A DNA stretch of 61,173 bases from Oscillospiraceae bacterium (GCA_015063325.1 SVUK01000007.1:1-61173), one strand, 5' to 3'. Counted from the stretch's first letter, positions 51,491-60,616 are shown. Notes: a model not told the origin generated them from the sequence alone. Program-made: numbers and translations.

Positions 51491-52606
51491 ATGGCAGGCT
51501 TATCTCTCAGACATATCTACAAAAAATATCCCGGCGGTGTTGTTGCCGTTTCGGATTTTAACCTTGAAATCAAGGATAAGGAATTTCTCGTTTTGGTCGG
51601 ACCTTCCGGTTGCGGAAAATCCACCACGCTCCGTATGATCGCCGGTTTGGAAGAGATCAGCGAAGGCGAGCTGTTCATCGGCGACCGTTTGGTCAACGAC
51701 GTTGCTCCGAAGGATCGTAAAATTGCAATGGTGTTCCAGAACTATGCGCTCTATCCGCATATGTCGGTGTTTGAAAACATGGCGTTCGGATTGAAGCTCA
51801 GCAAAGTTCCGAAGGAAGAAATCAAAAAGAGAGTGGAAGCCGCTGCGCGCAGTTTGGATATTGCCCACCTGCTTGACCGTAAGCCGAAGGCGCTTTCCGG
51901 CGGTCAGAAACAGCGCGTTGCGCTGGGGCGTGCCATCGTGCGTGATCCGCAGGTCTTCCTGCTTGACGAGCCGCTTTCCAACCTGGACGCAAAACTCCGC
52001 GCCGCAATGAGAACCGAGTTGACCAAGCTCCACAACCGCGTGCAAACCACCTTTATTTACGTTACGCACGACCAGGTCGAGGCTATGACCATGGCAACCC
52101 GTATCGTCGTTATGAAGGACGGTCTGATTCAGCAGGTAGACGCACCGCAGAAACTGTACGACCAGCCGGTCAACCTGTTTGTTGCAGGCTTTATCGGTAC
52201 GCCGCAGATGAACTTTATGAACGGTACGTTGGAGAAGAGAAAAGACGGCGTTTACTTCATTTATGAAGGCAACGCGCTTAAACTTCCGCAGAACAAAGCC
52301 GAGGATCCGGCATTGCAGGAATACATTGGCAAAGAGGTTATCGGCGGCTTGCGTCCGGAATGTATTTTCGATGATGCGGATGATTTGGAGAAATACAAGG
52401 ATTCCACGTTGCAGACCTATGTTGACGTCACCGAATTGATGGGCGCAGAGATTTATCTGTATCTCACGGTGGGTGAAGAGGGACGCTTGACGGCAAGAGT
52501 TCCTTCCGATTCCCAAACGAGAGCCGGAGACACCGTGAAAGTTGCTTTCAACATGGATAAAATGCATTTCTTTGACAAGGAAACCGAACGCGCCATCATT
52601 CATTGA
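51491..52606 (+). CDS. ugpC: Sugar ABC transporter ATP-binding protein (UgpC/MsmK type)
   Basis: 371 residues. Walker A GPSGCGKST (37-45), signature LSGGQKQRVALGRAIVRDP, Walker B VFLLDEPLSNLDAKLR, and a C-terminal TOBE/OB regulatory domain (about 240-371). It has no permease or binding-protein gene nearby, so it probably serves several sugar importers in trans as MsmK does. GGAGG precedes the ATG. Confidence 0.93.
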   Translation: MAGLSLRHIYKKYPGGVVAVSDFNLEIKDKEFLVLVGPSGCGKSTTLRMIAGLEEISEGELFIGDRLVNDVAPKDRKIAMVFQNYALYPHMSVFENMAFGLKLSKVPKEEIKKRVEAAARSLDIAHLLDRKPKALSGGQKQRVALGRAIVRDPQVFLLDEPLSNLDAKLRAAMRTELTKLHNRVQTTFIYVTHDQVEAMTMATRIVVMKDGLIQQVDAPQKLYDQPVNLFVAGFIGTPQMNFMNGTLEKRKDGVYFIYEGNALKLPQNKAEDPALQEYIGKEVIGGLRPECIFDDADDLEKYKDSTLQTYVDVTELMGAEIYLYLTVGEEGRLTARVPSDSQTRAGDTVKVAFNMDKMHFFDKETERAIIH

Positions 52607-52628
52607 TTTTCAAATAAGAAATAATGGG

Positions 52629-52666
52629 AAAAATCGGAGAAAAAGTTACATTTTTCTCCGATTTTT
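52629..52666 (+). terminator. Terminator of the sugar ATPase gene
   Basis: AAAAATCGGAGAAAAA, loop GTTACA, and its exact complement followed by a T run. Confidence 0.9.
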
Positions 52667-52679
52667 TTGTTTTTTTATA

Positions 52680-52708
52680 TTGACTTTTTTTTATCAATGT
52701 GCTAAAAT
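52680..52708 (+). promoter_or_regulatory. Promoter of the hydrogenase operon
   Basis: TTGACT at 52680-52685, 17-bp spacer, TAAAAT at 52703-52708, with a leader of about 80 bases. Confidence 0.75.
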
Positions 52709-52796
52709 ATTTCTAATGCCTTTTGATTATAAGGTAGGGATGCTCCGCCCGGCGGACGTCCGACGAATTGATACCAAAACAAGAAGGGGATTAACT

Positions 52797-53291
52797 ATGA
52801 AAAAGAAACTCACAACGGTTGCGTTTCGCGGTACGCCCGAGCAGGAAAAACAGCTGCTTGCCGTGATCGAGAAACACAAAGGGGAAAAGGGTTGCATGAT
52901 GCCCATTATGCAGGAAGCGCAGGACATTTACGGCTACCTTCCCATCGAGGTTCAAACCATCATTGCGAGAGAGACCGGTGCTTCGTTAGAGGAAATCTAC
53001 GGAATTGCAACCTTCTATTCGCAGTTCAAGCTCAATCCGGATGGACAATACGCCATTTCGGTTTGTCTGGGTACCGCTTGCTATGTCAAGGGATCGGGCG
53101 ACGTTCTGGATGAAATTTCCAAGCAGCTCAATGTTCCGATCGGCTCTACTTCTCCCGATGGAAAGTTTTCGGTTGAAGCAACCAGATGCCTGGGCGCTTG
53201 CGGACTTGCACCTGTTATGACCATCAACGGCGAGGTTTACGGTTCCTTGAAGAAGGAAGATGTAAAAACCATTCTTGCAAAATACAACTAA
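52797..53291 (+). CDS. hydC: [FeFe] hydrogenase subunit HydC (NuoE-like)
   Basis: 164 residues with a thioredoxin-like [2Fe-2S] domain. The cluster cysteines lie in SVCLGTACYVKGSGDVLDEI and in RCLGACGLAPVM. The N-terminal helices (EKGCMMPIMQEAQDIYGYLP) are typical of NuoE. First gene of hydCBA; it passes electrons within the soluble complex. The ATG at 52797 is the best-supported start. Confidence 0.92.
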   Translation: MKKKLTTVAFRGTPEQEKQLLAVIEKHKGEKGCMMPIMQEAQDIYGYLPIEVQTIIARETGASLEEIYGIATFYSQFKLNPDGQYAISVCLGTACYVKGSGDVLDEISKQLNVPIGSTSPDGKFSVEATRCLGACGLAPVMTINGEVYGSLKKEDVKTILAKYN

Positions 53292-53353
53292 ATGGGATAG
53301 CACCCACCAAACCTTTTCGTAATTTTATAACTTAAGAGGAGTTAAATCTGGAT

Positions 53354-55264
53354 ATGAAATCTTTGGCGGAACTGAAAAAGGTTCAAGAGAAAAACCGGAG
53401 CGCCATCATTCTTCCCGAGGGCGGAAACGAAATCCGCATCGTTGTCGGTATGGCTACCTGCGGTATTGCGGCTGGTGCGCGTCCCGTTTTTGATGCGCTG
53501 GAAGCCGGAATCAAAGAGAATGCACTCGGCAAGCAGGTATCCCTGATTCAAACGGGATGCGTAGGCGTTTGCCAGTACGAGCCTGTTATTGAAATTTACC
53601 AGGCAGGCAAAGAAAGAGTTACTTACGTAAAAATGACCGCCGAGAAGGCGGCAAAAGTGCTGGAACAGCACATTATGGGCGGCAAAGTGGTTGAGGAATA
53701 CACCATTACCTATGCGCAAAACGGCGGCAAAGCGCCGGCAGACGGTAAGGTTCACACCTCCTTGACCGAGACCGATTTCTGCAAAACCCAGCTTCGTCAG
53801 GCGCTTCGCAACTGCGGTTTGATCAACCCTGAAAGCATTGACGAATACATCGCTATGGACGGTTACAAAGCGCTCGGCAAAGCATTGACTGAGATGACAC
53901 CAGATCAGGTTATTGAAACAGTACTTGCTTCCGGTCTGCGCGGACGGGGCGGTGCAGGATTCCCGACGGGTATGAAATGGAAATTCGCTTCGGGTAACCG
54001 CGGCAACGTTCAAAAATACGTTTGCTGCAACGCCGACGAAGGCGACCCCGGTGCATTCATGGACCGTTCGGTCCTGGAAGGCGACCCCCATGCCGTTGTG
54101 GAAGCAATGGCAATTGCCGGTTACGCGATCGGCGCCGATCAGGGCTATGTTTACGTTCGCGCTGAGTATCCCGTTGCCGTAAAGCGTTTGCAGATTGCAA
54201 TCGATCAGGCAAAGAAATATGGTTTGCTCGGCAAAAATATTTTCGGAACCGATTTCAGCTTTGATTTGGACATTCGCCTTGGCGCAGGCGCGTTCGTCTG
54301 CGGCGAGGAGACTGCTTTGATGACCTCGATCGAAGGCAAGCGCGGCGAGCCGCGTCCCCGTCCTCCGTTCCCGGCAATCAAAGGTTTGTTTGCAAGTCCT
54401 ACCATTTTGAATAATGTTGAAACCTATGCAAACATTCCGCAAATCATCCTCAACGGTGCCGAATGGTTCTCGTCCGTCGGTACCGAGAAGTCCAAGGGTA
54501 CCAAGGTCTTTGCGCTCGGTGGAAAGATCAAGAACACCGGTCTTGTGGAAGTTCCTATGGGAACCACCCTGCGCCACATCATTGAGGAGATCGGCGGCGG
54601 TATTCCGAACGGTAAAAAATTCAAAGCCGCGCAAACCGGCGGACCTTCCGGCGGATGCATTCCCGCGCATCTGATTGATACGCAGATCGACTACGACAAT
54701 TTGATTGCCATTGGTTCCATGATGGGATCCGGCGGATTGATCGTTATGGACGAAGATACCTGTATGGTTGACCTTGCCCGTTTCTTCCTTGACTTTACAG
54801 TTGACGAATCCTGCGGTAAATGCACGCCTTGCCGCGTTGGTACACGCCGCTTGTTGGAGATTTTGGATAAGATCATCTCCGGCAATGGTGAAATGGAAGA
54901 TCTTGATCGGTTGGAAGAACTTGCTACCTATATTAAGTCCGCTTCTCTTTGCGGTCTTGGTCAAACGGCGCCCAACCCGGTACTCTCCACCATGCGTTAC
55001 TTCCGCGACGAATACATTGCTCACATTGTGGATAAGAAGTGCCCGGCAGGCGTTTGCAAAAAGCTCATTCGCTACGAGATCGATCCTGAAAAGTGCATCG
55101 GTTGCGGAATGTGCGCAAAGAATTGCCCGGCGTCCACCATCGTTCGCACCGACTACACCGCTCCGGGTCACAAACTCGCTTCTATGAAGATCGAGCAGGC
55201 AAACTGCGTCAAGTGCGGCGCCTGCATGACCAACTGCAAGTTCGGCGCGATTACCAAAGGTTAA
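53354..55264 (+). CDS. hydB: [FeFe] hydrogenase subunit HydB (NuoF-like)
   Basis: 636 residues. An N-terminal [2Fe-2S] thioredoxin-like domain (about 1-120) is followed by the FMN/NADH domain with GLRGRGGAGFPTGMKW (about 192-207) and GAGAFVCGEETALMTSIEGK. A [4Fe-4S] site SCGKCTPCRVGTRR comes next. The C-terminal ferredoxin part has CIGCGMCAKNCP and CVKCGACMTNCK. It is the NAD-binding subunit of the trimeric hydrogenase, in the operon between hydC and hydA. Confidence 0.95.
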   Translation: MKSLAELKKVQEKNRSAIILPEGGNEIRIVVGMATCGIAAGARPVFDALEAGIKENALGKQVSLIQTGCVGVCQYEPVIEIYQAGKERVTYVKMTAEKAAKVLEQHIMGGKVVEEYTITYAQNGGKAPADGKVHTSLTETDFCKTQLRQALRNCGLINPESIDEYIAMDGYKALGKALTEMTPDQVIETVLASGLRGRGGAGFPTGMKWKFASGNRGNVQKYVCCNADEGDPGAFMDRSVLEGDPHAVVEAMAIAGYAIGADQGYVYVRAEYPVAVKRLQIAIDQAKKYGLLGKNIFGTDFSFDLDIRLGAGAFVCGEETALMTSIEGKRGEPRPRPPFPAIKGLFASPTILNNVETYANIPQIILNGAEWFSSVGTEKSKGTKVFALGGKIKNTGLVEVPMGTTLRHIIEEIGGGIPNGKKFKAAQTGGPSGGCIPAHLIDTQIDYDNLIAIGSMMGSGGLIVMDEDTCMVDLARFFLDFTVDESCGKCTPCRVGTRRLLEILDKIISGNGEMEDLDRLEELATYIKSASLCGLGQTAPNPVLSTMRYFRDEYIAHIVDKKCPAGVCKKLIRYEIDPEKCIGCGMCAKNCPASTIVRTDYTAPGHKLASMKIEQANCVKCGACMTNCKFGAITKG

Positions 55265-55283
55265 TGAAAGGGGATTGTGGAAA

Positions 55284-57041
55284 ATGGATATGATTAAAGT
55301 TGTTATCAACGGCAAAGAATATTCCGTTGAAAAAGGCTCCACAGTTTTGGAAGCCGCAAAGGCAGCGAATATTGATATTCCCACCCTTTGCTATCTGAAA
55401 GACATCAACGAGATCGGCGCTTGCCGCCTTTGCCTGGTGGAAGTTGCCGAAATGCGCGGACCGGCACTCGGTCCCTGGAGAATGGTCACCGCCTGCGTTT
55501 ACCCCTGCACGGAAGGAATGCAGATCAAAACCAACACTCCCAAAATCACTGCTTCTCGCAAAATGAACCTGGAGCTGCTTCTTTCCAACCACGATAAGAA
55601 GTGCCTTTCCTGTGTTCGCTCCACCAATTGCGAATTGCAAACCCTCTGCCGCGAGTACGGCGTGGACCAGTCCCGTTTTAACGGCGTTACGAATCATTAT
55701 GAGATCGATAATAAAACGCCCATCATTCGCGACAACAACAAATGCGTTCTTTGCCGCCGCTGCGTAGCAACCTGTGCAAAAGTGCAGGGAATTGGCGTTA
55801 TCGGAGCAAACAACCGCGGCTTTGATACCTTTATCGGCTCCCAATTTGAAAAAGCATTGGCAGACACCTCCTGCATCAACTGCGGTCAGTGCATCGTTTC
55901 CTGCCCGGTGGGTGCGCTCTACGAGAGAGAAGATACCGATAAGGTGTTCGAGGCGATTGCTGATCCCAACAAGCATGTGTTTATCTGCACAGCTCCTTCG
56001 GTCCGCGCGCAGATCGGCGAATGCTTCGGCTATGAGCCCGGTACCGATACGGAGGGCAAGATGGTTGCCGCCCTCAAACGCCTCGGCTTTGACGGCGTTT
56101 ACGACATGAACCTGACCGCTGACTTAACCATTGTGGAAGAGGCAACCGAGCTGATCGGCCGCGTGCAGAACAACGGCGTTCTGCCGATGATCACTTCCTG
56201 CTCTCCCGGATGGATTAAGTTCTGCGAGCACTATTTCCCGGAATTCACCGAGAATCTTTCCACCTGCAAGTCTCCCCAGCAAATGTTCGGCGCAGTCGTC
56301 AAGACCTACTATGCGCAAAAGATGGGTTGGGATCCCAAGGATATCTTCTTTGTATCTGCAATTCCTTGCACTGCGAAGAAATTTGAGGTTGGCCGTCCCG
56401 ATCAGTCTGCCGCAGGCGTTCCGGATGTGGATGTTGCCATTACCACGCGCGAGGTCGGTCGCATGATTCAAAAAGCCGGTATCAATTTCCGCGCGCTGGA
56501 AGATGAGAAGTTTGACGATCCGTTCGATATCGGTTCGGGTGCAGGTGCCATTTTCGGTGCCACCGGCGGCGTTATGGAAGCTGCTTTGCGCTATGCCGCA
56601 GAGATTATTTTGGGCAAGAAACTGGAAAAGGTTGACTTCCCGGAAGTCCGCGGAACCGAGGGGATTAAAACCGCTTCCTACAAGTTGGGTGATTTGACGG
56701 TCAACGTTGCGGTTGCTTCCAGCACTGGAAAAGCACGCGAACTGCTCAACAAGGTAAAGAACGGCGAACTGGATGTTCAGTTCATCGAGATTATGGCTTG
56801 CCCGGGCGGATGCGTCAACGGCGGCGGTCAGCCCATTCAGCCGGCAAAGGTCCGCATGAGCACCGATCTGCGCGCCGTTCGTGCCGCAGTCCTCTATAAG
56901 GATGACGCCGATGAAACGCTCCGAAAATCGCAGGATAACCTTGCGGTGAAGAAACTGTATGATGAATTCTTCGGCGAGCCGAATAGCCATAAGGCGCACG
57001 AAGTTCTGCATACCAGCTATATTAAACGCGGTTTGTATTGA
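55284..57041 (+). CDS. hydA: [FeFe] hydrogenase catalytic subunit HydA (trimeric type)
   Basis: 585 residues from the ATG at 55284. N-terminal [2Fe-2S] site (C36, C47, C50), a His-ligated cluster region HDKKCLSCVRSTNCELQTLC, two [4Fe-4S] sites (CVLCRRCVATC, CINCGQCIVSCP), then the H-cluster domain. L1 reads TSCSPGWIKF, L2 AIPCTAKKFE and L3 MACPGGCVNGGGQP. The L1 serine in place of cysteine fits the NAD-linked bifurcating group (A3). The complex exchanges electrons among H2, NAD(H) and, in relatives, ferredoxin. The maturation genes are not here. Confidence 0.95.
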   Translation: MDMIKVVINGKEYSVEKGSTVLEAAKAANIDIPTLCYLKDINEIGACRLCLVEVAEMRGPALGPWRMVTACVYPCTEGMQIKTNTPKITASRKMNLELLLSNHDKKCLSCVRSTNCELQTLCREYGVDQSRFNGVTNHYEIDNKTPIIRDNNKCVLCRRCVATCAKVQGIGVIGANNRGFDTFIGSQFEKALADTSCINCGQCIVSCPVGALYEREDTDKVFEAIADPNKHVFICTAPSVRAQIGECFGYEPGTDTEGKMVAALKRLGFDGVYDMNLTADLTIVEEATELIGRVQNNGVLPMITSCSPGWIKFCEHYFPEFTENLSTCKSPQQMFGAVVKTYYAQKMGWDPKDIFFVSAIPCTAKKFEVGRPDQSAAGVPDVDVAITTREVGRMIQKAGINFRALEDEKFDDPFDIGSGAGAIFGATGGVMEAALRYAAEIILGKKLEKVDFPEVRGTEGIKTASYKLGDLTVNVAVASSTGKARELLNKVKNGELDVQFIEIMACPGGCVNGGGQPIQPAKVRMSTDLRAVRAAVLYKDDADETLRKSQDNLAVKKLYDEFFGEPNSHKAHEVLHTSYIKRGLY

Positions 57042-57058
57042 TTGATATCGACCGAAAA

Positions 57059-57090
57059 CCCGGCAGAGAGTTTCTCTGCCGGGAATTTTT
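57059..57090 (+). terminator. Terminator of the hydrogenase operon
   Basis: CCCGGCAGAGA, loop GTT, TCTCTGCCGGG followed by AATTTTTT. Confidence 0.9.
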
Positions 57091-57143
57091 TGTTTTCTTC
57101 TCTTGTGCAAATTGACGAAATTGGTGATTTTATGCAAAATCCG

Positions 57144-57172
57144 TTGAAAGTCTATTGTTTTTATGATAAAAT
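57144..57172 (+). promoter_or_regulatory. Promoter of the small membrane protein gene
   Basis: TTGAAA at 57144-57149, 17-bp spacer, TAAAAT at 57167-57172. Confidence 0.65.
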
Positions 57173-57205
57173 GTATTATCTAATTCTTTAGGAGGATTAT
57201 AAATT

Positions 57206-57520
57206 ATGAATGGAAATTCCAATTCGAACAAGAAAATCATTTCCAAAAACGTCTCTTCCGAGAAGCTGTTCAGCCTGATTTCTTTTGCAACTGCAGTGCT
57301 TGCAATGATTTTGTTGGCACTCTCCAAAACCATTTACTATTTTAACATTATGAACAAACCCACCACCTGCGCGACCGTTGCCGGTGTTTTCAGCATTTTT
57401 GTGTTTGCGCTCACCATTGCCGGTGCAGTTTTGGCATATTTTGTCAAGAACGGCAAACCGTCTGCCGAATTGTTCCTGAATATGGGCGTTTTTGTAGCCG
57501 GAATCTTTATTTTGAGTTAA
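57206..57520 (+). CDS. Three-helix membrane protein
   Basis: 104 residues. A polar Asn/Ser/Lys-rich start (NGNSNSNKKIISKN), then helices at about 20-40, 55-78 and 88-104. No family recognised. TTAGGAGG precedes the ATG. Confidence 0.65.
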   Translation: MNGNSNSNKKIISKNVSSEKLFSLISFATAVLAMILLALSKTIYYFNIMNKPTTCATVAGVFSIFVFALTIAGAVLAYFVKNGKPSAELFLNMGVFVAGIFILS

Positions 57521-57576
57521 ATTTTAAGTTATTTCAATTACAGCCATCCGAAAACGGTGGAAAGAAAGGCGTTATC

Positions 57577-58458
57577 ATGAGTGTGGGAGAAAAGGTGCGC
57601 GAGTTGCGAATTGCGAAAATGATGTCGCAAACTGAACTTGCCGGAACCCAAGTCACCCGAAACATGATCAGTTGTATCGAAAACGGTACGGCAATGCCCT
57701 CGCTTTCCACCGTTTTTTATTTGGCAAAACGGCTGGGTGTTTCGGTTGGATATTTACTTGCCGAGGGCGAGGACGACCAATTCTATCGCAAGATGGAACA
57801 AATGGAAAACGTGAAAAAAGCCTTTCGGGAAGGGGATTGGGATTCCTGCCGCACGCTATGTCATGTCCTATTGGGAAACGGTGACGACGAACTGCTCTTC
57901 ATTTTGGCACAGTGCACTTTGCAAATTGCCAAGGAGCAATTTTGGAAAGGAAAACTGCGTGCAGCTTGTCACTCATTTGACGAGGCGTTGGAGCTTGCCG
58001 AAAAATGTTTGTATCCGCAGCCGCAGATTGTTGCAGAGGCAAAGGAATATTTTGCCTATCTCGGGCGTCTCTCTCCTTCATTGTTTTCCGAGGTTTTGGA
58101 TGAAAACGGTTTTACCGATTATGCCCTGACAACGTCGTTTGCCGCATATCGGAAGGCTTTGGAAGGATTGGATGAAAGCAAGATCGAGCTTGCTGAAGCA
58201 TTTCTTTCGGAGTTTCCGGAAAAGACCTTTTTCCATGAGCATTTATCGGCAAGATGCAAAATGGAAAAGGGGGATTTTGAAAAAGCAAAATTGATTTTGC
58301 AGTCTCTTTTGCAGGGCAACGAGGTTTTGAACGAAGTTGAGTTATACGCGGTTCTTTGCGATTTGGAGATTGTTTGCCGAGAAACGGAGGATTTTCGTGC
58401 CGCCTATCGCTATGCCGGCGAGAAGGTGCAACTGCACGAGCAATTATTGAAAAATTGA
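57577..58458 (+). CDS. XRE-type regulator with TPR-like C-terminus
   Basis: 293 residues. The HTH domain is residues 5-60 (VRELRIAKMMSQTELAGTQV, RNMISCIENGTAMPSLSTVF). The rest is helical, with repeated pairs suggesting TPR-like units, as in regulators of the Rgg/PlcR kind that bind peptides; the ligand is unknown. The stop overlaps the next start (TGATG), so DUF6472 is in the same unit. Confidence 0.85.
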   Translation: MSVGEKVRELRIAKMMSQTELAGTQVTRNMISCIENGTAMPSLSTVFYLAKRLGVSVGYLLAEGEDDQFYRKMEQMENVKKAFREGDWDSCRTLCHVLLGNGDDELLFILAQCTLQIAKEQFWKGKLRAACHSFDEALELAEKCLYPQPQIVAEAKEYFAYLGRLSPSLFSEVLDENGFTDYALTTSFAAYRKALEGLDESKIELAEAFLSEFPEKTFFHEHLSARCKMEKGDFEKAKLILQSLLQGNEVLNEVELYAVLCDLEIVCRETEDFRAAYRYAGEKVQLHEQLLKN

Positions 58459-58655
58459 TGGAAAATGAAACGAAAAAAGCAGGCGCCAACTGCGAAACCT
58501 GCGTATTTTACGATTATGACGAAATGGAAGATTGTTACTACTGTACGGTGAATTTGGACCAGGACGATATGGGCGAATTCCTTTCGGGAAAGACAAAATA
58601 TTGCCCCTATTACCGCTTTTATGACGAATATAAAAGCGTGCATAAGCAAATATAA
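58458..58655 (+). CDS. DUF6472-type small cysteine protein
   Basis: 65 residues: CETCVFYDYDEMEDCYYCTV, then NLDQDDMGEFLSGKTKYCPY. Four to five cysteines suggest zinc binding. It is a common small clostridial family of unknown role. Start is the ATG in the TGATG overlap with the XRE gene. Confidence 0.8.
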   Translation: MENETKKAGANCETCVFYDYDEMEDCYYCTVNLDQDDMGEFLSGKTKYCPYYRFYDEYKSVHKQI

Positions 58656-58692
58656 AACGCGGTATTTTCTTGGAAAATACCGCGTTTTATAT
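58650..58692. terminator. Terminator with 20-bp perfect stem
   Basis: Arms 58650-58669 and 58673-58692 are exact complements around a 3-base loop. It serves the convergent DUF6472 and LiaF-like genes. Confidence 0.85.
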
Positions 58693-58715
58693 CAAAAAGC
58701 ACTGTGTTTTATCGT

Positions 58716-59435
58716 TTATTTGCAGTCGAAAGCAACTTCAATATTGCCAAGGTTATCACGCACTACAAGGGTAATGTTTTTCTCTCCGGAGCCGGTGTGG
58801 GCAGGAATGTCAATTACACCGATGTTGTCGCCGGACTGAGTAACCACGTCCCAATCATCGGGAAGGTGCAGGACCACCTTTCCCATGTTGTTGGTAATGG
58901 TGACGACAGCGCCGCTACTGTATGCCGAAGAATTTTTGACATAAATTTGGACTGTTCCTAAATGATCGTGAATCACGGTGCCGTCCAGTTTGTCTGCCTC
59001 AAGATAAAGCACCTTGTTTCCAACCTTTCCGGGGTTGGAATCGTATTGCTTTCCATTGACCGAAACGGTGTGGGTAGGCTTGAGAATGATGCTGAAACCG
59101 ACGGTCAAAAGGATCGTCGCAACGATCACGATCCAGGTGGGCAGCAGTTTTCCGTCGGTACGACCGGCGGCCTGCGCAATGGGACCTTCAAAAACGAGAA
59201 AGAGAAGTCCCAGCGGAATGAAGACGTCGGCAAACTGACGGCGAACGAGCATATAGACCAGCCAGGCGAACAGAAGGACGCCGCCAACAATCCGCCAAAC
59301 GTTGATGCCGTAGCCGAGCTTATCCAGCACGCCGGCGCCGTCCAAAATCAAAACGATAGCTGCAATGACCAGTACGATTCCCCAAAATATGGGACGGAAC
59401 CGACGACGCGTTTCTTTTGTAATTTGCATTTCCAT
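58716..59435 (-). CDS. LiaF-like membrane protein
   Basis: 239 residues. Four membrane helices in the first 130 residues (FWGIVLVIAAIVLILDGAGV, IVGGVLLFAWLVYMLV). The C-terminal part (about 150-239) has the beta-rich cell-wall-active-antibiotic-response pattern (VTITNNMGKVVLHLPDDWDV, ITLVVRDNLGNIEVAFDCK). LiaF relatives inhibit a cell-envelope stress two-component system, which is absent here. Start ATG 59435, with AAAGGAG upstream. Confidence 0.85.
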   Translation of the reverse strand: MEMQITKETRRRFRPIFWGIVLVIAAIVLILDGAGVLDKLGYGINVWRIVGGVLLFAWLVYMLVRRQFADVFIPLGLLFLVFEGPIAQAAGRTDGKLLPTWIVIVATILLTVGFSIILKPTHTVSVNGKQYDSNPGKVGNKVLYLEADKLDGTVIHDHLGTVQIYVKNSSAYSSGAVVTITNNMGKVVLHLPDDWDVVTQSGDNIGVIDIPAHTGSGEKNITLVVRDNLGNIEVAFDCK

Positions 59436-59472
59436 AACAAAAATCTCCTTTGCTGAATATTTTGTTATATTT

Positions 59473-59501
59473 ATTATACCACTTTTTGGACGGATTGTCA
59501 A
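59473..59501 (-). promoter_or_regulatory. Promoter of the LiaF-like gene
   Basis: Minus strand TTGACA (59501-59496), 17-bp spacer, TATAAT (59478-59473); consensus boxes. Confidence 0.85.
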
Positions 59502-59513
59502 GGGAAGGAGGGA

Positions 59514-59555
59514 AAGTGAAGAGTGAAAAGTGAAGAGTGAAGAGTGAAGAGTGAA
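59514..59555. repeat. Six tandem 7-bp repeats
   Basis: Units RAGTGAA (AAGTGAA or GAGTGAA) in six perfect steps, just upstream of the LiaF-like promoter on that gene's strand. The number may vary between strains. Confidence 0.85.
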
Positions 59556-59560
59556 AAAGG

Positions 59561-59590
59561 AAAAATCCCACGCCGGAGCGTGGGATTTTT
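59561..59590 (-). terminator. Terminator of the two-helix membrane gene
   Basis: AAAAATCCCACGC, loop CGGA, GCGTGGGATTTTT. It lies downstream of the minus-strand gene at 59629. Confidence 0.85.
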
Positions 59591-59628
59591 GTAAAAGACT
59601 CCCCAAAAGGTACGAAACCCAACTAAAA

Positions 59629-60381
59629 CTATTTATTGCCGTATTTATATGCGGAATCTAAAAGCTCCTTCATAACAAGTATTGATTTTTTATATCTGTT
59701 TATTTCTAAAACGTCGTTTTTGCCGAAAAACGGCGGAACTATCAGACTATCTCTGACGACCGCAAAACTAATAATCCCTTCCACTCTCCTCAGTAAGATA
59801 CCGGCATTACGCGAAACGTATTCGTATAATGCCTCGTTGACGTTATTTGTTACAATAAGGTTAATGCGCATCATCTTTGCTGCTTTATTTCTCGGTACCC
59901 ATTGAGAAACGTTGTATTCCTTATCGATTGCTTTATTTATACTCTTCTTGATTGAGTCGAAATCCGAATTAACGAAACAATCAGTGTTTACCACAAGAAA
60001 GCGATTTTCAAACCTCATATTCAAGAAGCAGAAATACGCCGATTTGTTCGGAAAATCTCTGCAATCGTCAGCGTTGGCAAATGCCGACAAAGCGTGTTTC
60101 AGTCCTTCATATGAAACCTCGTGCGAAAGCTTGATCTTATATGGGTATTGGTTTTGTTTTTTCTCTTTATTGTAGTATCTTGCAATCAGAATCAACATTA
60201 CGACAGGAAGTATAAAAATAGGGATGCAAAAAAAGAGTATCACATACACTTTTTCTATTAAAGAAATAATTGAGAGCCCAAGCACCCCTACGGCAAAAAT
60301 CGTCAGGAATAAAAAAGCATACGCCAAACACTGATGCGTTTTTATTTGCTTTGCCAGTTCTTCTTTAGTTCTAAATGTCAT
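59629..60381 (-). CDS. Two-helix membrane protein of unknown function
   Basis: 250 residues. Two close membrane helices at about 18-42 and 46-70, then a soluble C-terminal part of about 175 residues with many aromatic and charged residues (NKSAYFCFLNMRFENRFLVV, RRVEGIISFAVVRDSLIVPP). No family recognised. The gene is AT-richer than most neighbours. No good ribosome-binding site precedes the ATG. Confidence 0.6.
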   Translation of the reverse strand: MTFRTKEELAKQIKTHQCLAYAFLFLTIFAVGVLGLSIISLIEKVYVILFFCIPIFILPVVMLILIARYYNKEKKQNQYPYKIKLSHEVSYEGLKHALSAFANADDCRDFPNKSAYFCFLNMRFENRFLVVNTDCFVNSDFDSIKKSINKAIDKEYNVSQWVPRNKAAKMMRINLIVTNNVNEALYEYVSRNAGILLRRVEGIISFAVVRDSLIVPPFFGKNDVLEINRYKKSILVMKELLDSAYKYGNK

Positions 60382-60449
60382 AATGCAATTAACTCTCTTC
60401 TATGAAATGATTATATCACAGCGGCACAGAAATAGCAAGCCGCTTGTAT

Positions 60450-60616
60450 AAAGTTCTGTCAGTGATTCAGGAATTTCCTTTCGTGAGCGTGAATGTAATC
60501 ATGGAATGGTGATAATTGTCAATGATATACACGGCGTTGCCGCATATGATATACCGAAGGGTATATTACCCGTTCAGCAAGGAATGGATATCATTGAAAG
60601 CCCCCTGATGTGGTGA
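60450..60616 (+). pseudogene. Possible remnant of a reading frame
   Basis: An open stretch of about 54 codons ends IVNDIHGVAAYDIPKGILPV and QQGMDIIESPLMW before TGA at 60614. It has no start with a ribosome-binding site and ends inside the terminator of tRNA-Val. This looks like a leftover gene end; family unknown. Confidence 0.25.

Noticed and set aside
51500-52603. 367-codon minus-strand open frame opposite the sugar ATPase gene
   Set aside because: Antisense shadow of a gene with all ABC motifs.
53342-55384. 680-codon minus-strand open frame opposite hydB
   Set aside because: Shadow of hydB caused by codon bias; its translation shows no domain pattern.
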